Of a stretch of DNA of 64,000 nucleotides, positions 11,984 through 21,814 are shown one piece after another. Each line of letters opens with the position of its first letter. Positions within the stretch are counted from its first letter, which is position 1. The notes beneath the pieces are model-generated. The model did not search any database. It saw only the letters and a program-made list of their open reading frames with translations, and was not told the origin of the DNA. The stretch comes from Mauremys mutica (Eukaryota > Chordata > Testudines > Geoemydidae). Position numbers and translations under genes: made by a program. The stretch is taken from the NCBI RefSeq assembly GCF_020497125.1, contig NC_059081.1, positions 16,463,105 through 16,527,104 on the forward strand. Direction: 5' to 3'.

Positions 11984-12200
11984 GGTCATCAAGTGTGGCC
12001 ACACACCAGTGCTGTGATTGGCCTCCAGGGTATAAGGATGTATCCCAGAATGCCTGTTCAGCCACTCTGCTCATCAGGTCAGACTCTACTGCCCTGGCCT
12101 CAGGTGACCCGCCCTTTAAATGCCCCGGGAATTTTAAAAATCCCCTTCCTGTTTGCTCAGCCAGGTGTGGAGTGCAATCAGTGAATCTTTACAGGTGACC

Positions 12201-12714
12201 ATGCCTCCACGTGGCAAACGAGCCCCAGCATGGAGCAATGGCGAGCTGATGGACCTCATCAGTGTTTGGGGGGAGGAATCTGTGCAGGCACAGCTGTGCT
12301 CTAGCCGTAAGAATTATGATACCTTTGCCCAGGTATCAAGAGCCATGCTGGAAAGGGGCCATGAGCGTGACGCGCTGCAGTGCAGGATTAAAGTAAAGGA
12401 GCTGCAGAGTGCCTATTGCAAAGCACGCGAGGGAAACCGCAGATCCGGCGCTGCCCCCATGACCTGCCGGTTTTACAAGGAGCTGGATGCGATTTATGGG
12501 GGTGACCCCTCTGTAAATCCAAGGACCACGATGGACAGTTCAGAGCCGGTAGAGGAGAGGGAGGGGGAGGCAGACAGTGAGGCTACTGTGGTGGGGGAAG
12601 ACACCCCGGAGTCCCAGGAGGCATGCAGTCAGGAGCTCTTCTCAAGCCAGGAGGAAGCTAGCCAGTCGCAGCCCCTGGGACTTGGTGCAGAAGAATCACA
12701 GGAGCAGGTCCCAG
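12201..12714 (+). CDS. Harbinger Myb/SANT-like DNA-binding protein, exon 1
   Basis: Encodes the partner protein of the Harbinger transposase, which in known elements binds the terminal DNA and carries the nuclease into the nucleus. From the ATG at 12201 (purine at -3) it reads MPPRGKRAPAWSNGELMDLI. A Myb/SANT-type trihelix domain fills residues 8-100, with W11 and W23, the helix CRIKVKELQSAYCKAR, and FYKELDAIYGG. An acidic Glu/Ser-rich tail follows. An upstream in-frame ATG at 12153 is less likely, because MPPRG with a basic patch directly before the domain fits the family. The exon ends after GTCCCAG at a strong donor, GTAAGC, in phase 1. Without splicing the frame would run into 28 low-quality residues and stop at 12809. 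Confidence 0.8.
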
Positions 12715-13543
12715 GTAAGCAGCTTTTATTGCAATGCAAAGGTTTTGGGAAAGGAGGGGGGGTGGTATGGCTGCATGCCTGCATGCCTAGACATGGAATA
12801 TCCCATTGATGTGGTCTATCACGTCGCGGTAATCTGCCTCTGTAATCTCTTCAAAAGTTTCTGCAAGAGCATAGGCAATTCGCGTGACCAAGTTTAAAGG
12901 GAGAGCCAGTGTGGTCCCTGTCCCAGTCAGGCTAACGCGTCCGCGCCACTGTTCCAGGAGGGGTGGGGGGACACAGGCAAGCTGCATAGGGGCCAGGGCG
13001 GAATCCGCATGGTTATAGGAGACCCTCCCTTGCTTCCCAGGTAACCCGCAGCAGGGAGATATCTTCAAGTATTAACTCCTGTGGGAAATGGAGGGAGTGT
13101 TTCAGTGCAGGTCTCCCAACTGCTGCTTGCTTCCTGCCTTTAACAAAGCCCAAAAAAAGGCAGTGTACCCATGAAGCAAAAAGCACCCTGCCCAGGCAAA
13201 CCGCGGCAGGAACCCCAGGGTTAATTCCTGAGGGACATGGCAGTGCAGGTCTCCCAACTGTTGCTTGCTTCCTGCCTTTAACAAAGCCCAAAAAAAGGCA
13301 GTGTACCCATGAAGCAAAAAGCCCCCTGCCCAGGCAAACCGCGGCAGGAATCCCAGGGTTAATTCCTGAGGGACATGGAGGTTTTATTGACTACTACCCT
13401 CACTTACCATTTCTGGGAGGCTGTGAATTCTCTAGCTGTGTTTGAAATGTCTGAGGAATGCTACAGTGTGAGACTTGAAACTAACTTCAGATTATACACA
13501 ATGCAGGCTCTATTAAAATGTACCATTTGCTGTATTTTTATAG
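12715..13543 (+). other. Intron of the Harbinger Myb-like gene
   Basis: Donor GTAAGC at 12715. The proposed acceptor is TTTTATAG ending at 13543, preceded by a T-rich tract. The phases of the two exons agree (one base left in exon 1, two taken from exon 2), which supports this pair over the nearby alternative AG at 13556. The intron holds the tandem duplication at 13103-13378. Confidence 0.65.
13103..13378 (+). repeat. Tandem duplication, 2 x 138 bp
   Basis: Two nearly identical 138-bp units, 13103-13240 and 13241-13378, both starting CAGTGCAGGTCTCCCAACTG and differing at only a few bases. An older, diverged partial copy precedes them at about 13021-13102. Minus-strand ORFs at 13013-13317 translate the repeat (KAGSKQQLGDLH twice) and are artefacts. 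Confidence 0.9.
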
Positions 13544-14076
13544 TGTCCTTGACTAGTCCTGGTCCGGTGTTATCAGTGACTGAAAGAAAGCTTCAAAACC
13601 TAAGAAGGAAGCCTAACAAAAGCAAGGAAGATTTGGTGAAGGCAGTTATGAACCAGTGTGCAACAGAGAATAAAACTGCGCAGAAATGGAGAGAAAAGAT
13701 GCAGCACTAGAAGGAAACAGAAAGCAGGAGAAAGACGTTGATGCTGAAGAAAACCACGAGGCAGCTTATAAACCTCATGGCGCGCCAAACAGACTGTATG
13801 CAGTCACTGGTAGCAATGCAGGCAGAGCACTACCGTGCCAAACCCCCACCCTCCCAAACCTCTTTCCCCTATGCACCAATGTCAGCTCCAAGTCCCGTTC
13901 CCCAGCATCCAGGTTCTTACCTACACCATCACCAGCTGCCCCCGACACCTGTACGGTCACCAATGAGCCCAGAGAACTACGACCCTTACCCTCTGCACTC
14001 AACCCCCATCACCATGCAACAGTACAATCCTGAGGTGCACAACAGCACTCCTGGCAGTACATATGCAAAACTATGA
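13544..14076 (+). pseudogene. Harbinger Myb-like gene, exon 2 with one in-frame stop
   Basis: Continues exon 1 in the correct phase. The first part is basic and helical (VTERKLQNLRRKPNKSKEDL, KAVMNQCATENKTAQKWREK), as in the C-terminal region of these proteins. A single TAG at 13708-13710 interrupts the frame. The same frame then stays open to the TGA at 14074, encoding KKTTRQLINLMARQTDCMQS and a proline-, tyrosine- and methionine-rich tail. No frameshift is seen, so one nonsense change is the only visible defect. If spliced as proposed, the product stops after the basic helix and keeps the whole Myb/SANT domain, so partial function is possible. Confidence 0.7.
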
Positions 14077-14126
14077 ATGTACAGTTCAACAACCAACCCC
14101 CCTGCCCGTTTACTACCTTTTTTTTA

Positions 14127-14163
14127 AATAAATGATTTTTTTGATTATGAAACAGTTTTTATT
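14127..14163. promoter_or_regulatory. Convergent poly(A) signals between the two Harbinger genes
   Basis: AATAAA on the + strand at 14127-14132 lies 51 bases after the Myb-like stop codon. On the - strand AATAAA (complement of 14158-14163) lies about 120 bases after the transposase stop codon. The two transcripts would overlap by only a short 3' stretch. Confidence 0.6.
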
Positions 14164-14284
14164 ATTGCATAAAGTGAAAGATAACAAACCCCAAGGAAAA
14201 CACAGGTAACAAACAGCAAGGAAAACACAGGCACTTAAAAGCGCTGTAACCAGTGCACGTCACTCCTGGTCAAGGCAAAAAACA

Positions 14285-15793
14285 TTACTGTTGGCTTTCA
14301 GCCTCAAATTCCTCCCTCAAGGCATCCCTAATCCTTGTTGCCCTGTGGTGGGTGTCTCTAGTAGCCCTGCTGTCTAGCTGTGCAAATTCAGCCTCCAGGA
14401 TTTGCACCTCATTGGTCCATGCCTGGCTGAATGTTTCACCCTTCCCTTCACAAATATTATGGAGGGTACAGCACGCGGATATAACTGCAGGGATGCTGCT
14501 TTCCCCCAAGTCTAGCTTCCCATAAAGCGCCCGCCAGCGCCCCTTTAAACGGCTGAAAGCACACTCCACAGTCATTCGGCATCGGCTCAGCCTGTAGTTG
14601 AAACGGTCCTGGCTCCTGTCCAGCTTCCCTGTATAGGGTTTCATGAGCCAAGGCATTAATGGGTAAGCGGGGTCCCCAAGGATCACAATGGGCATTTCAA
14701 CGTCCCCTACTGTGATCTTTCGGTCTGGGAAAAATGTCCCTTCCTGCATCTTCCTGAACAGGCCACTGTTCCAAAAGATGCGTGCATCATGCACTTTTCC
14801 AGGCCAGCCTGTGTAAATGTCAATGAAACGCCCACGGTGATCCACAAGCGCCTGGAGAACCATAGAGAAATACCCCTTGTGATTAATGTACTCGTAGGCT
14901 AGGTGGGGTGGTGCCAGAATAGGAATATGCGTCCCATCTATTGCCCCTCCACAGTTAGGGAAACCCATTTCTGCAAAGCCATCCACAATGTCCTGCACGT
15001 TCCCCACAGTCACGGTTCTCCTTAGCAGGATGCGATTAATGGCCCTGCAAACTTGCATCAACACGATTCCAACAGTCGACTTTCCCACTCCAAACTGGTT
15101 CCCGACCGACCGGTAGCTGTCTGGAGTTGCCAGCTTCCAGATTGCAATAGCCACCTGCTTTTCCACCGTTAGGGCAGCTCTCAATCTTGTGTCCTTGCGC
15201 CGCAGGGTGGGGGCGAGCTCAGCACACAGTCCCATGAAAGTGGCTTTTCTCATACGAAAGTTCTGCAGCCACTGCTCGTCATCCCAGACTTCCATGACAA
15301 TGTGATCCCACCACTCACTGCTTGTTTCACGAGCCCAAAAGCGGCGTTCCACGGTGCTGAGCATTTCCGTTACTGCCACAAGCAATTTCATGTCACCCGC
15401 ATTAGGCAAATCCATATCATCGTCGGACTCCTCACTGTCACTTTGGAGCTGAAGGAATAGCTCAACTGCCAAACGTGATGTGCTGGCGACAGTCATCAGC
15501 AAAGTCCTCAGCAGCTCAGGCTCCATTTCACACAGAAAGCGTGCTGCACTCACAATGGCAAGAAACGTGGATGGCGAAACTGTGACTGCTGGGAAGTGAA
15601 GCGATGCACCACGGGGCGTTGGAACAGGAAGCGGAATGACCCACACACTTCCTTCCCCTTCCCACAATACTCGGCGCCAAAACGGGACGAGGTGTTCTGT
15701 GGGATAGCTGCCCACAATGCACCTCTCAGTATAGCGCTGCAAATGCTGCAAATGTGGCCACACTGCAGCGCTGGTAGCTGTCAGTGTGGCCAC
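14285..15793 (-). CDS. PIF/Harbinger DDE transposase (HARBI1-like nuclease)
   Basis: A 502-residue uninterrupted frame. Its nuclease domain cuts and joins the transposon ends. A helix-turn-helix-like stretch, YRSVGNQFGVGKSTVG, spans residues 227-242. The DDE_Tnp_4-type catalytic core follows: D286 in GGAIDGTHIP, the PGKVHDARIF motif at 331-340, D374 in ILGDPAYPL, and E410 in MTVECAFSRLKGRW. All three catalytic acids are present. A second in-frame methionine at residue 90 (MEPELL, about 15526) may be the real start, because the first 89 codons run into the subterminal repeats and terminal region; the conserved part begins at about residue 135. The length fits the family. No frameshift or stop is seen. 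Confidence 0.92.
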   Translation of the reverse strand: MATLTATSAAVWPHLQHLQRYTERCIVGSYPTEHLVPFWRRVLWEGEGSVWVIPLPVPTPRGASLHFPAVTVSPSTFLAIVSAARFLCEMEPELLRTLLMTVASTSRLAVELFLQLQSDSEESDDDMDLPNAGDMKLLVAVTEMLSTVERRFWARETSSEWWDHIVMEVWDDEQWLQNFRMRKATFMGLCAELAPTLRRKDTRLRAALTVEKQVAIAIWKLATPDSYRSVGNQFGVGKSTVGIVLMQVCRAINRILLRRTVTVGNVQDIVDGFAEMGFPNCGGAIDGTHIPILAPPHLAYEYINHKGYFSMVLQALVDHRGRFIDIYTGWPGKVHDARIFWNSGLFRKMQEGTFFPDRKITVGDVEMPIVILGDPAYPLMPWLMKPYTGKLDRSQDRFNYRLSRCRMTVECAFSRLKGRWRALYGKLDLGESSIPAVISACCTLHNICEGKGETFSQAWTNEVQILEAEFAQLDSRATRDTHHRATRIRDALREEFEAESQQ

Positions 15794-15857
15794 ACTGCAG
15801 AGCTAGTCCTGCACAGCTGGACGATCAGCGCTGCAACTCGCCAGTGTAGCCATACCC
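15733..15857 (-). repeat. Harbinger right terminal and subterminal repeats
   Basis: The palindrome AGCGCT is at 15733, 15766 and 15827, and GTGGCCACAC starts near 15754 and 15786, mirroring the left end. The terminal inverted repeat occupies 15827-15857. The first codons of the transposase frame overlap this zone. Confidence 0.7.
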
Positions 15858-16021
15858 TGGGTGGGAGAAAGGGTCAGGCTGATATGGGTGTCCTCAACAT
15901 GTACTCTTTTTCATCTGGTGTAACTGCTGTTTCCTTTTGTGTATCCTTTTGGGTAATTGTGTCTGGATTTTCACTAAACAGAGGACAGGTGAAATGAACG
16001 GAGAATAAAGAGTTCTTTAGA

Positions 16022-16160
16022 TATTCATAGATTCCAAGGCCAGAAGGGACCATTGTGATTATCTAGTCTGACCTCGTGTGTAATGCAGGTCAGAGAATTG
16101 CCCCCAAAATAATTCCTAGAACATACTGTTTTAGAACAACATCCAAATTCTTATGAGCCC
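16022..16160 (-). mobile_element. CR1 LINE 3' end, reverse orientation
   Basis: Begins ATTCATAGATTCCAAGGCCA and GAAGGGACCATTGTGATTAT, the complement of a CR1-type 3' end (compare AGATGATCACAATGGTCCC at about 46909 on the + strand). Continues through TCTAGTCTGACCTCGTGT and a region of TTCCTAGAACA. Short, 5'-truncated copy. Confidence 0.7.
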
Positions 16161-16683
16161 TAATGGTGTATGCACATAAAGACAAAAATAGCTCCACAAT
16201 CATCAAATTTTGAGCTGATGCCTCTTCATTGGGATGGCAGAGGATCTAAATTAGTGATGAATCTAGCTTTCTGACTAAATATTTTTGGGGTTACATTACT
16301 TTTAATACTCTGAACTTTTCACTTGAAACAATTTTAAGCACTCTATTGCAGTGTAATTACATTTTGCATGTTTTAATGAAAAAATAATAACCCCTTTAAC
16401 ACTACGGTGGCCTTTGGCCTCCTTTAGACTCTAATCTAACATTCTTGTTTTCTGGGTACCACTTTGCCATCCCCAGCGTAGGAAAAGCAGTCTAATTATG
16501 CTAAAAGTAAAACCTTCCATCACTTGAGAGGCCAATTAAAAGTGACAGTATCTGTAACAATTGGTAAACTGCTTGCTGCACAACAGGGAAAAAATTACAC
16601 TGGATTCTGCTTATTTCAGCTTTAAATTATAGCGTGGAAAGCCAACCCCACCCCCCAAATGTAAACCATCTAATCTCAAGCAA

Positions 16684-16725
<42 letters not shown>

Positions 16726-17551
16726 ATATCTGCAACAAGAGTCCAACTAACTTTTTCTGAGGGTTTTAAATGATCATCCATAAAAGGTAAATACTGTACT
16801 TGTATCCTATTTTGCATCCTCAATACACAGCCTTTCCACTCACCTGTATTAGATGGTGGATATAATTCCTATGTTACTAGCCTTGTGTTGTTGGTAAAAT
16901 TCTAAGCCCTAGCACAGCCAAAGACATTGGATGGTGTAGAAACATGGGTCAACATTTTCAGAAGTGAAAAGCTGGTTGGCACTCTTGTTGTTATTTATTT
17001 GTAATTTTTTTTAAAGGCATGTTTTTTGTCACAATTTAATTTTCCCTGGGTAATGTGTTTGTCTTAATTCTAGAATTTTCTCCCCCTCACTCCTCCCATC
17101 AAAACCAGAAAAATTTGGGCCAAAAAAAAAATCTGTATCTGTTTTCAACATAAATCCATAAACTTTTTGAAGAAAAAAATAGAGAAAACAAAATTCACTT
17201 TCCTCAAATATTTTTGCAGGACCAAAACAACATTTTTCCACCCAGCTTTAGAGTGACACTTTTTTTTTTAAATGCTTCAATTCTTAAATGCCCAATTGAG
17301 ACACCTTATGAAGGGCCCAACTTTCAGAAAATGTTTCTCTGAAAACCGGACTCTTCAAATGTCTGAAGTTGGGCATGCAAGAATTGAGGTGCTCAGATAC
17401 CATGGTAATAAGCAGAATATCAGAACCCATATTAAATACAATGGGAGCACCAAAAATTACTAACTACCATTGAAAAATCTTAATCTTAGATAATTCAAAT
17501 AGTGAGAGTGTTTATAAAATTCATCCTTTTCCCACCCCTTCTGTGATTTAG
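16161..17551. other. Non-coding with (GT)n microsatellite
   Basis: No gene seen. A run of 15 GT units lies at 16691-16720, and A/T-rich runs occur near 17007 and 17125-17140. Confidence 0.55.
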
Positions 17552-17632
17552 TTGGGGATTGGTCCTGCTTTGAGCGAGAGGTTGGACTAGATGACCTCCT
17601 GAGGTCCCTTCCAACCCTGATATTCTATGAAT
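17552..17632 (+). mobile_element. Turtle tRNA-SINE / CR1 tail, 5'-truncated
   Basis: Holds GGGGATTGGTCCTGCTTTGA, GGTTGGACTAGATGACCTCC, then CCCTTCCAACCCTGATATTC and TATGA. This is the same tail as the full SINE at 57635-57793 and is shared with CR1. The tRNA head is absent, so it may derive from the SINE or from CR1. Confidence 0.75.
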
Positions 17633-18342
17633 GGGTCCAAACCACATAATGCTAGTTTAGTACTAAGCTACACTGTCTATGTTGTATCAAAGAAGGTTGA
17701 CTGTGGCTTCTACTCTGCCAAATAAGAACCAAATCCTTGGTGGTTTGTCAAGGATAAATAGAAGTCAAGGGCAAGTTGCCCAGCAGAATTGATTAGATTA
17801 GGCTTTAGACTCTGAAATATCATCAAAAGGTCTTTACGCTTTTTCACAACAAAGCTTTATTTTCTTTATTTTTTTCCCCCCAATGAGACCTCAAAAATAG
17901 ATTTAGAGCAGATTTTTCATAAACACAAAGGGTATTTAGGTACCCAGATTCTATTGAAAGTCACTGGGAGTTGGGTGCTTAACTCCTATTTCTATAGCTA
18001 ATAGAATTCTTATTTGGTCATAATTACTGTGGGTTAGATTGTGAGCCACTTTTACTTGATTGGTGAGTAGTTAAACAAAGGAGTTGTCTCATGGTGCAAG
18101 GTTTTCCAAGGTATTTAGGTACCTAAAAATGCAGTTGGTGTCTAGTAGGATTTTCATAATTATCTGTCTGCATCTTTAGATGCCTAAATACCTTTTTTTT
18201 TGTTTTTTAAATCTGGCTTGTTGACTTTAGTGGGACTACTCATTTGTGTAACATCTCACCAATGTGAATAATCCAGCCCTATGCAATTGCTTCCTTTATA
18301 TTGAAAACCTAAGCTATATGTTCAGATTTCTTAAACTAGACA
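17633..18342. other. Non-coding, no gene seen
   Basis: AT-rich sequence without recognisable repeat or coding signal. The TSD of the following Penelope insertion starts at 18330. Confidence 0.5.
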
Positions 18343-18566
18343 GTATCAGAGGGGTAGCCGTGTTAGTCTGGTTCTGTAGAAGCAGCAAAGAATCCTGTGG
18401 CACCTTATAGACTAACAGACGTTTTGCAGCATGAGCTTTCGTGGGTGAATACCCACTTCTTCGGATGCAAGTCACTTCTTGCATCCGAAGAAGTGGGTAT
18501 TCACCCACGAAAGCTCATGCTGCAAAACGTCTGTTAGTCTATAAGGTGCCACAGGATTCTTTGCTG
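18343..18566. mobile_element. Penelope-like terminal unit as perfect inverted pair
   Basis: A left arm at 18380-18470 and a right arm at 18479-18569 are identical 91-bp inverted copies separated by 8 bases; the last bases of the right arm also belong to the target duplication. Outside the left arm, 18343-18379 adds GTATCAGAGGGGTAGCCGTG, the same terminus as the copy at 6784. The whole is flanked by a perfect 13-bp duplication CTTAAACTAGACA (18330-18342 and 18567-18579). The unit has the hammerhead-like core in both arms. Two near-identical ORFs starting MGEYPLLRMQ, one per strand, are shadows of the palindrome. Confidence 0.9.
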
Positions 18567-18579
18567 CTTAAACTAGACA

Positions 18580-21289
18580 ATTTCTGTCTGACACTAGTCG
18601 GATGTTTCACAAAGCTACTGGAGCTCAGGGCTTGAAGGCAATCAGATACCATTATGATGAGTATGATATGAAAACGTAGAAGCCATCTCTAGGAAGGTTG
18701 GGAGTTTATTGCTCTTTGATTATGGGATTTTGTGAGTTCTTTATGGCTGACCCAGCAATGAGGTTGTTTCCTCTGACTAGGGAGGACGTGTGCAATGTGG
18801 GTGTTTTTTATACTAGCAGAAGCAGTTGACTATTAAGGTGAACTGGCTTGTATAAGTCATTTGATGAGTGCTATGTGACTACATGAACCTCTGTGGCGGG
18901 AGAGTGCTGGAGCCAGTGGAGGTGCAGTCAGTGGAGGTGCAGCTCTCAAGTGACACTTCCTGGCTGGCAAATAGCTCAAGTTTTCAGAAGTCAGAATAGG
19001 AAACCCATGAGATCTATTTCCACCTGAAATACACACACAAATGGTTCCCTGCCTATGAGCCGCTTCCATACAAGTAGCTTTGTGTCCTGAGAAGAGTAGG
19101 AAACATTCACCAAAAGACCAAGGGTACACCCAGGTTGATGCGCTGCAATCCCTGCTTGCCCTTTGATGTGCACGCTACTCAATTTGTCTGCTCCAAATCT
19201 CCCTGATCCACCTTAAAGCATTCATTTATTTTCTGCTTCCCTAGTGTCCCAGCCCAATCTATGCCTTGGATGTACTAATCCATGACCTATTCAGTTGTGA
19301 GTCTCCTTGTGCCCAATGTCTGGTACGTAAAAGCCTGTGTTGTGAATTCTTTCTTCCAATAGAGAATTGGTTTAACCTTATCAGACTGAAGTGAAGTTTT
19401 AAAATGACTGGATGTTTGTTTGCTGACAGGCAGATAATGTCCTCTAGACTGTCATAGTGTGAACAAAGTGCTGTAAAACCAAATCATAACCCTTTGTTAG
19501 GCTTCAGTCAAACCACATTAAGCTTTGGCAATAAGGTAGTGCTTGGGCTGCGTTGGCCTTATGCAGAGCATTCTCATTTTGAAATTTTATACAATGAAGA
19601 GATTTTGATATTTGCATAATTCAAACATGAAATCCTCTAACAACCACAGAAGACTTGATTTAATTAACTCAGGGCACTGCCATTCCCAGTCTCAGGCAGA
19701 TGGCAAATACCTTTACTGTAAGTGTACTTAAAGATTCACTTCTTTCTTTAATCAAGCAACAAAATCTTACCCAAGGGAACCTGAAATTGACTTATCTTTT
19801 CCTCAGACTGAATAGCACAGACACCTTTTGGGTTACATGTAAGGTCAACCCTTCTTTGTGTTACAAATTAGCTGAAGGGGGCTGGCGGGGGGGGGCCGGA
19901 ATTAATGCATTCTGCTACAACCCTTTGAAAACCTGTGCAATGTGTATGGTTTGCAAACAGGAGAAGTTAGATCCTCAGTTGCTTTGCCTAGTTATACACT
20001 GAATTCATTGGAACTATGCCCACCGACATCCACTGATGGTTTGGCCCTATTTTTTTTAATCTCCCTTTAGTAGAGCACTGTAACTTGTGACACACAGATT
20101 TTTTTTTTCCTGAAGAGTTATCTCCAAGGTAAGCAATTATAACTTCCTTTAACTGTTTTCTCAATGTTGCATCCCTGGGGACTGGGAAGGTGGGGCGAAG
20201 GGAGCTATGGGGCCAGATTCTCAAGCCTGGCTACATCCTCTCTGTACAACACAAGTAGTGTAAAGGGCCAATATTCCACCCTCAGCTCTCTAGCACAAAA
20301 ATTCCACAGAGTAGGGGTCCTCCCTTCTTGTGCAGCCATGCCGCTGCCCTTCCGGGGTAGGGATGTGTCGGGGCATGGCAGAGCTCCACCATGTCAGTCC
20401 TCCACTGGCATAAGGTCCATTGAGGTTCCTGTGTCAGAGAGGCAAGTTAGAGGTATTTGGTGGCAGCTCTAAGTGGCAGTGTGGCTGGACTTCAGAATCG
20501 GGCAACCACGGTGCCTGATCTTCCCCTCATTCCCTGCACTGAGCAGAGCTCTGGTGCTGGGGTGAATCCTCCCCGTTTTGTCCCCATTGTCAAACAAATC
20601 CTCACGTGTGCGTGCGAATGTGTGGTAGTGTTTTTTTTGTTTTATTCCCAAACGTGCTATCTCTGTATCAGAGCCTTGGATTTCATTCTCTCCCCTTCAA
20701 ATAGCAGTTTTCATTTCCATTTTCTTATATCAGGATAACCTGACCTCTTACCCATTCCTGCTTCTCAGAAACATTCCCCTGAGCTTTATAAAACCAGAGC
20801 ACTCTGCTACATTCTAATGGAGAGCTGATCCACTATTTTTTAATATCTATATTTTTCTAGAGCTGAGTTGAAACATTTATTTCACTTTTCTGCCTCCCTT
20901 TTAGAACACAAAGCATTCATGGTGAGGGTTTCTTACTTCAGGTCACTAATGAATTTAAGAAGTGCTCCCTGCCTCTATTTCCTGCCAGCTTCCCCTCCAA
21001 AAGAAAGTCACAACTTTGTTTGAAATATAATCTGAAGAGAACTCTCAAGGGCACCCGGAATGTTGGAGTTTGACCTCTGGAAATGAAGGTGTCTCTGTTA
21101 TTGATCGTATATATTTAAGTGACGTTAAAAAACATCAACATACATTTCTTGTCATTTGTCCTGCAAGACATTACGCTTGCCTTACTGTCCCCATTTCAAT
21201 ATCCGTTCTTGGCTAGCTCTTACTAACCTGCTCAAAGAAGGCTGCTAGTTCAGCAATATGGCTCTCAATTGCTGTCAATGAAACAGCTC
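18580..21289. other. Non-coding, no gene seen
   Basis: No domain is recognisable in any frame. Frames at 18857-19182, 19700-20002 and 20164-20738 have no family features. G-run at about 19877 and T-run at about 20100. Confidence 0.5.
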
Positions 21290-21292
21290 TAA

Positions 21293-21554
21293 GGCCTGGT
21301 CTACACTAAGGGGGGGGGTGTCGAACTAGGGTACGCAAGTTCAGCTACACGAATAGCGTAGCTGAACTCGAAGTACCCTAGTTCGACTGACTTACCCGTC
21401 CAGACGTGGCGGGGCCAAACTCCCCGATTCCGGTGGTGGAGTTCCGGAGTCGACCGGAGCGCGCGGGGAGTTCGAACTTGATTAGACGTGATAGTTCGAA
21501 CTCCGAGAAGTCGAACTCACAGCGTCGACTCGCGCGGTGAGTATGGACCTGCCC
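21293..21554. mobile_element. PIF/Harbinger-type MITE, 262 bp
   Basis: Starts GGCCTGGTCTACACTA and ends with the imperfect complement GTATGGACCTGCCC, flanked by TAA (21290-21292 and 21555-21557), the preferred 3-bp target of PIF/Harbinger elements. It contains inverted arms (GTCGAACTAGGGTACG and GTACCCTAGTTCGAC) and an unusually CpG-rich interior (GAGTCGACCGGAGCGCGCGG). No coding capacity. Confidence 0.8.
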
Positions 21555-21814
21555 TAAGAAACAACTTACTCACTTAAGGTTAAATCCTGTACTTCCCCTT
21601 CTCACTCTTGAGTCGTCATCTCCCTGTAGATATGGAAGTACCTGCATTCAATTGGTAAGTCTCAGACCAGGCTCTGAAGGCACAATAGAGGAAGGTTTTG
21701 GAGGTGGTTGTGTGAGTGTAGGAAACATTGTTCACGGAGGCAGACACACCGATCCTAATGCCCATTTATGGACAGGAGGTCAAACAGCAGCTGCTTGGTA
21801 CTCTGTGCCTTGAT

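Larger units (their letters stand above)
11811..15857. mobile_element. Autonomous PIF/Harbinger DNA transposon, 4047 bp
   Basis: The outer ends are GGGTATGGCTACACTGG and its exact complement, CCAGTGTAGCCATACCC. The match continues inward, with a few differences, to about 31 bp. TGG flanks both sides (11808-11810 and 15858-15860), the 3-bp duplication expected of PIF/Harbinger. If the outermost G/C pair is excluded from the element, the flanks read CTGGG on both sides, so the exact boundary is ambiguous by one base. The element carries the usual Harbinger gene pair in convergent orientation: a Myb/SANT-like protein on the + strand and a DDE nuclease on the - strand. The low damage suggests a fairly recent insertion. 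Confidence 0.93.

Noticed and set aside
13013..13317. Minus-strand ORFs with repeated KAGSKQQLGDLH
   Set aside because: Translation of the 138-bp tandem duplication inside the Harbinger intron.
13103..13378. Possible CRISPR-like direct repeats
   Set aside because: Only two 138-bp contiguous units without spacers, in a vertebrate transposon intron.
14285..15793. Domesticated host gene of the HARBI1 type
   Set aside because: The frame sits between matching transposon ends with a TSD and beside its Myb-like partner, so it belongs to a mobile element, not to a host locus.
16690..16720. Possible regulatory Z-DNA tract
   Set aside because: Ordinary (GT)n microsatellite with no gene nearby to regulate.
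18314..18635. Two near-identical ORFs on opposite strands (MGEYPLLRMQ...)
   Set aside because: They are the two arms of the Penelope inverted repeat read in each direction, not genes.
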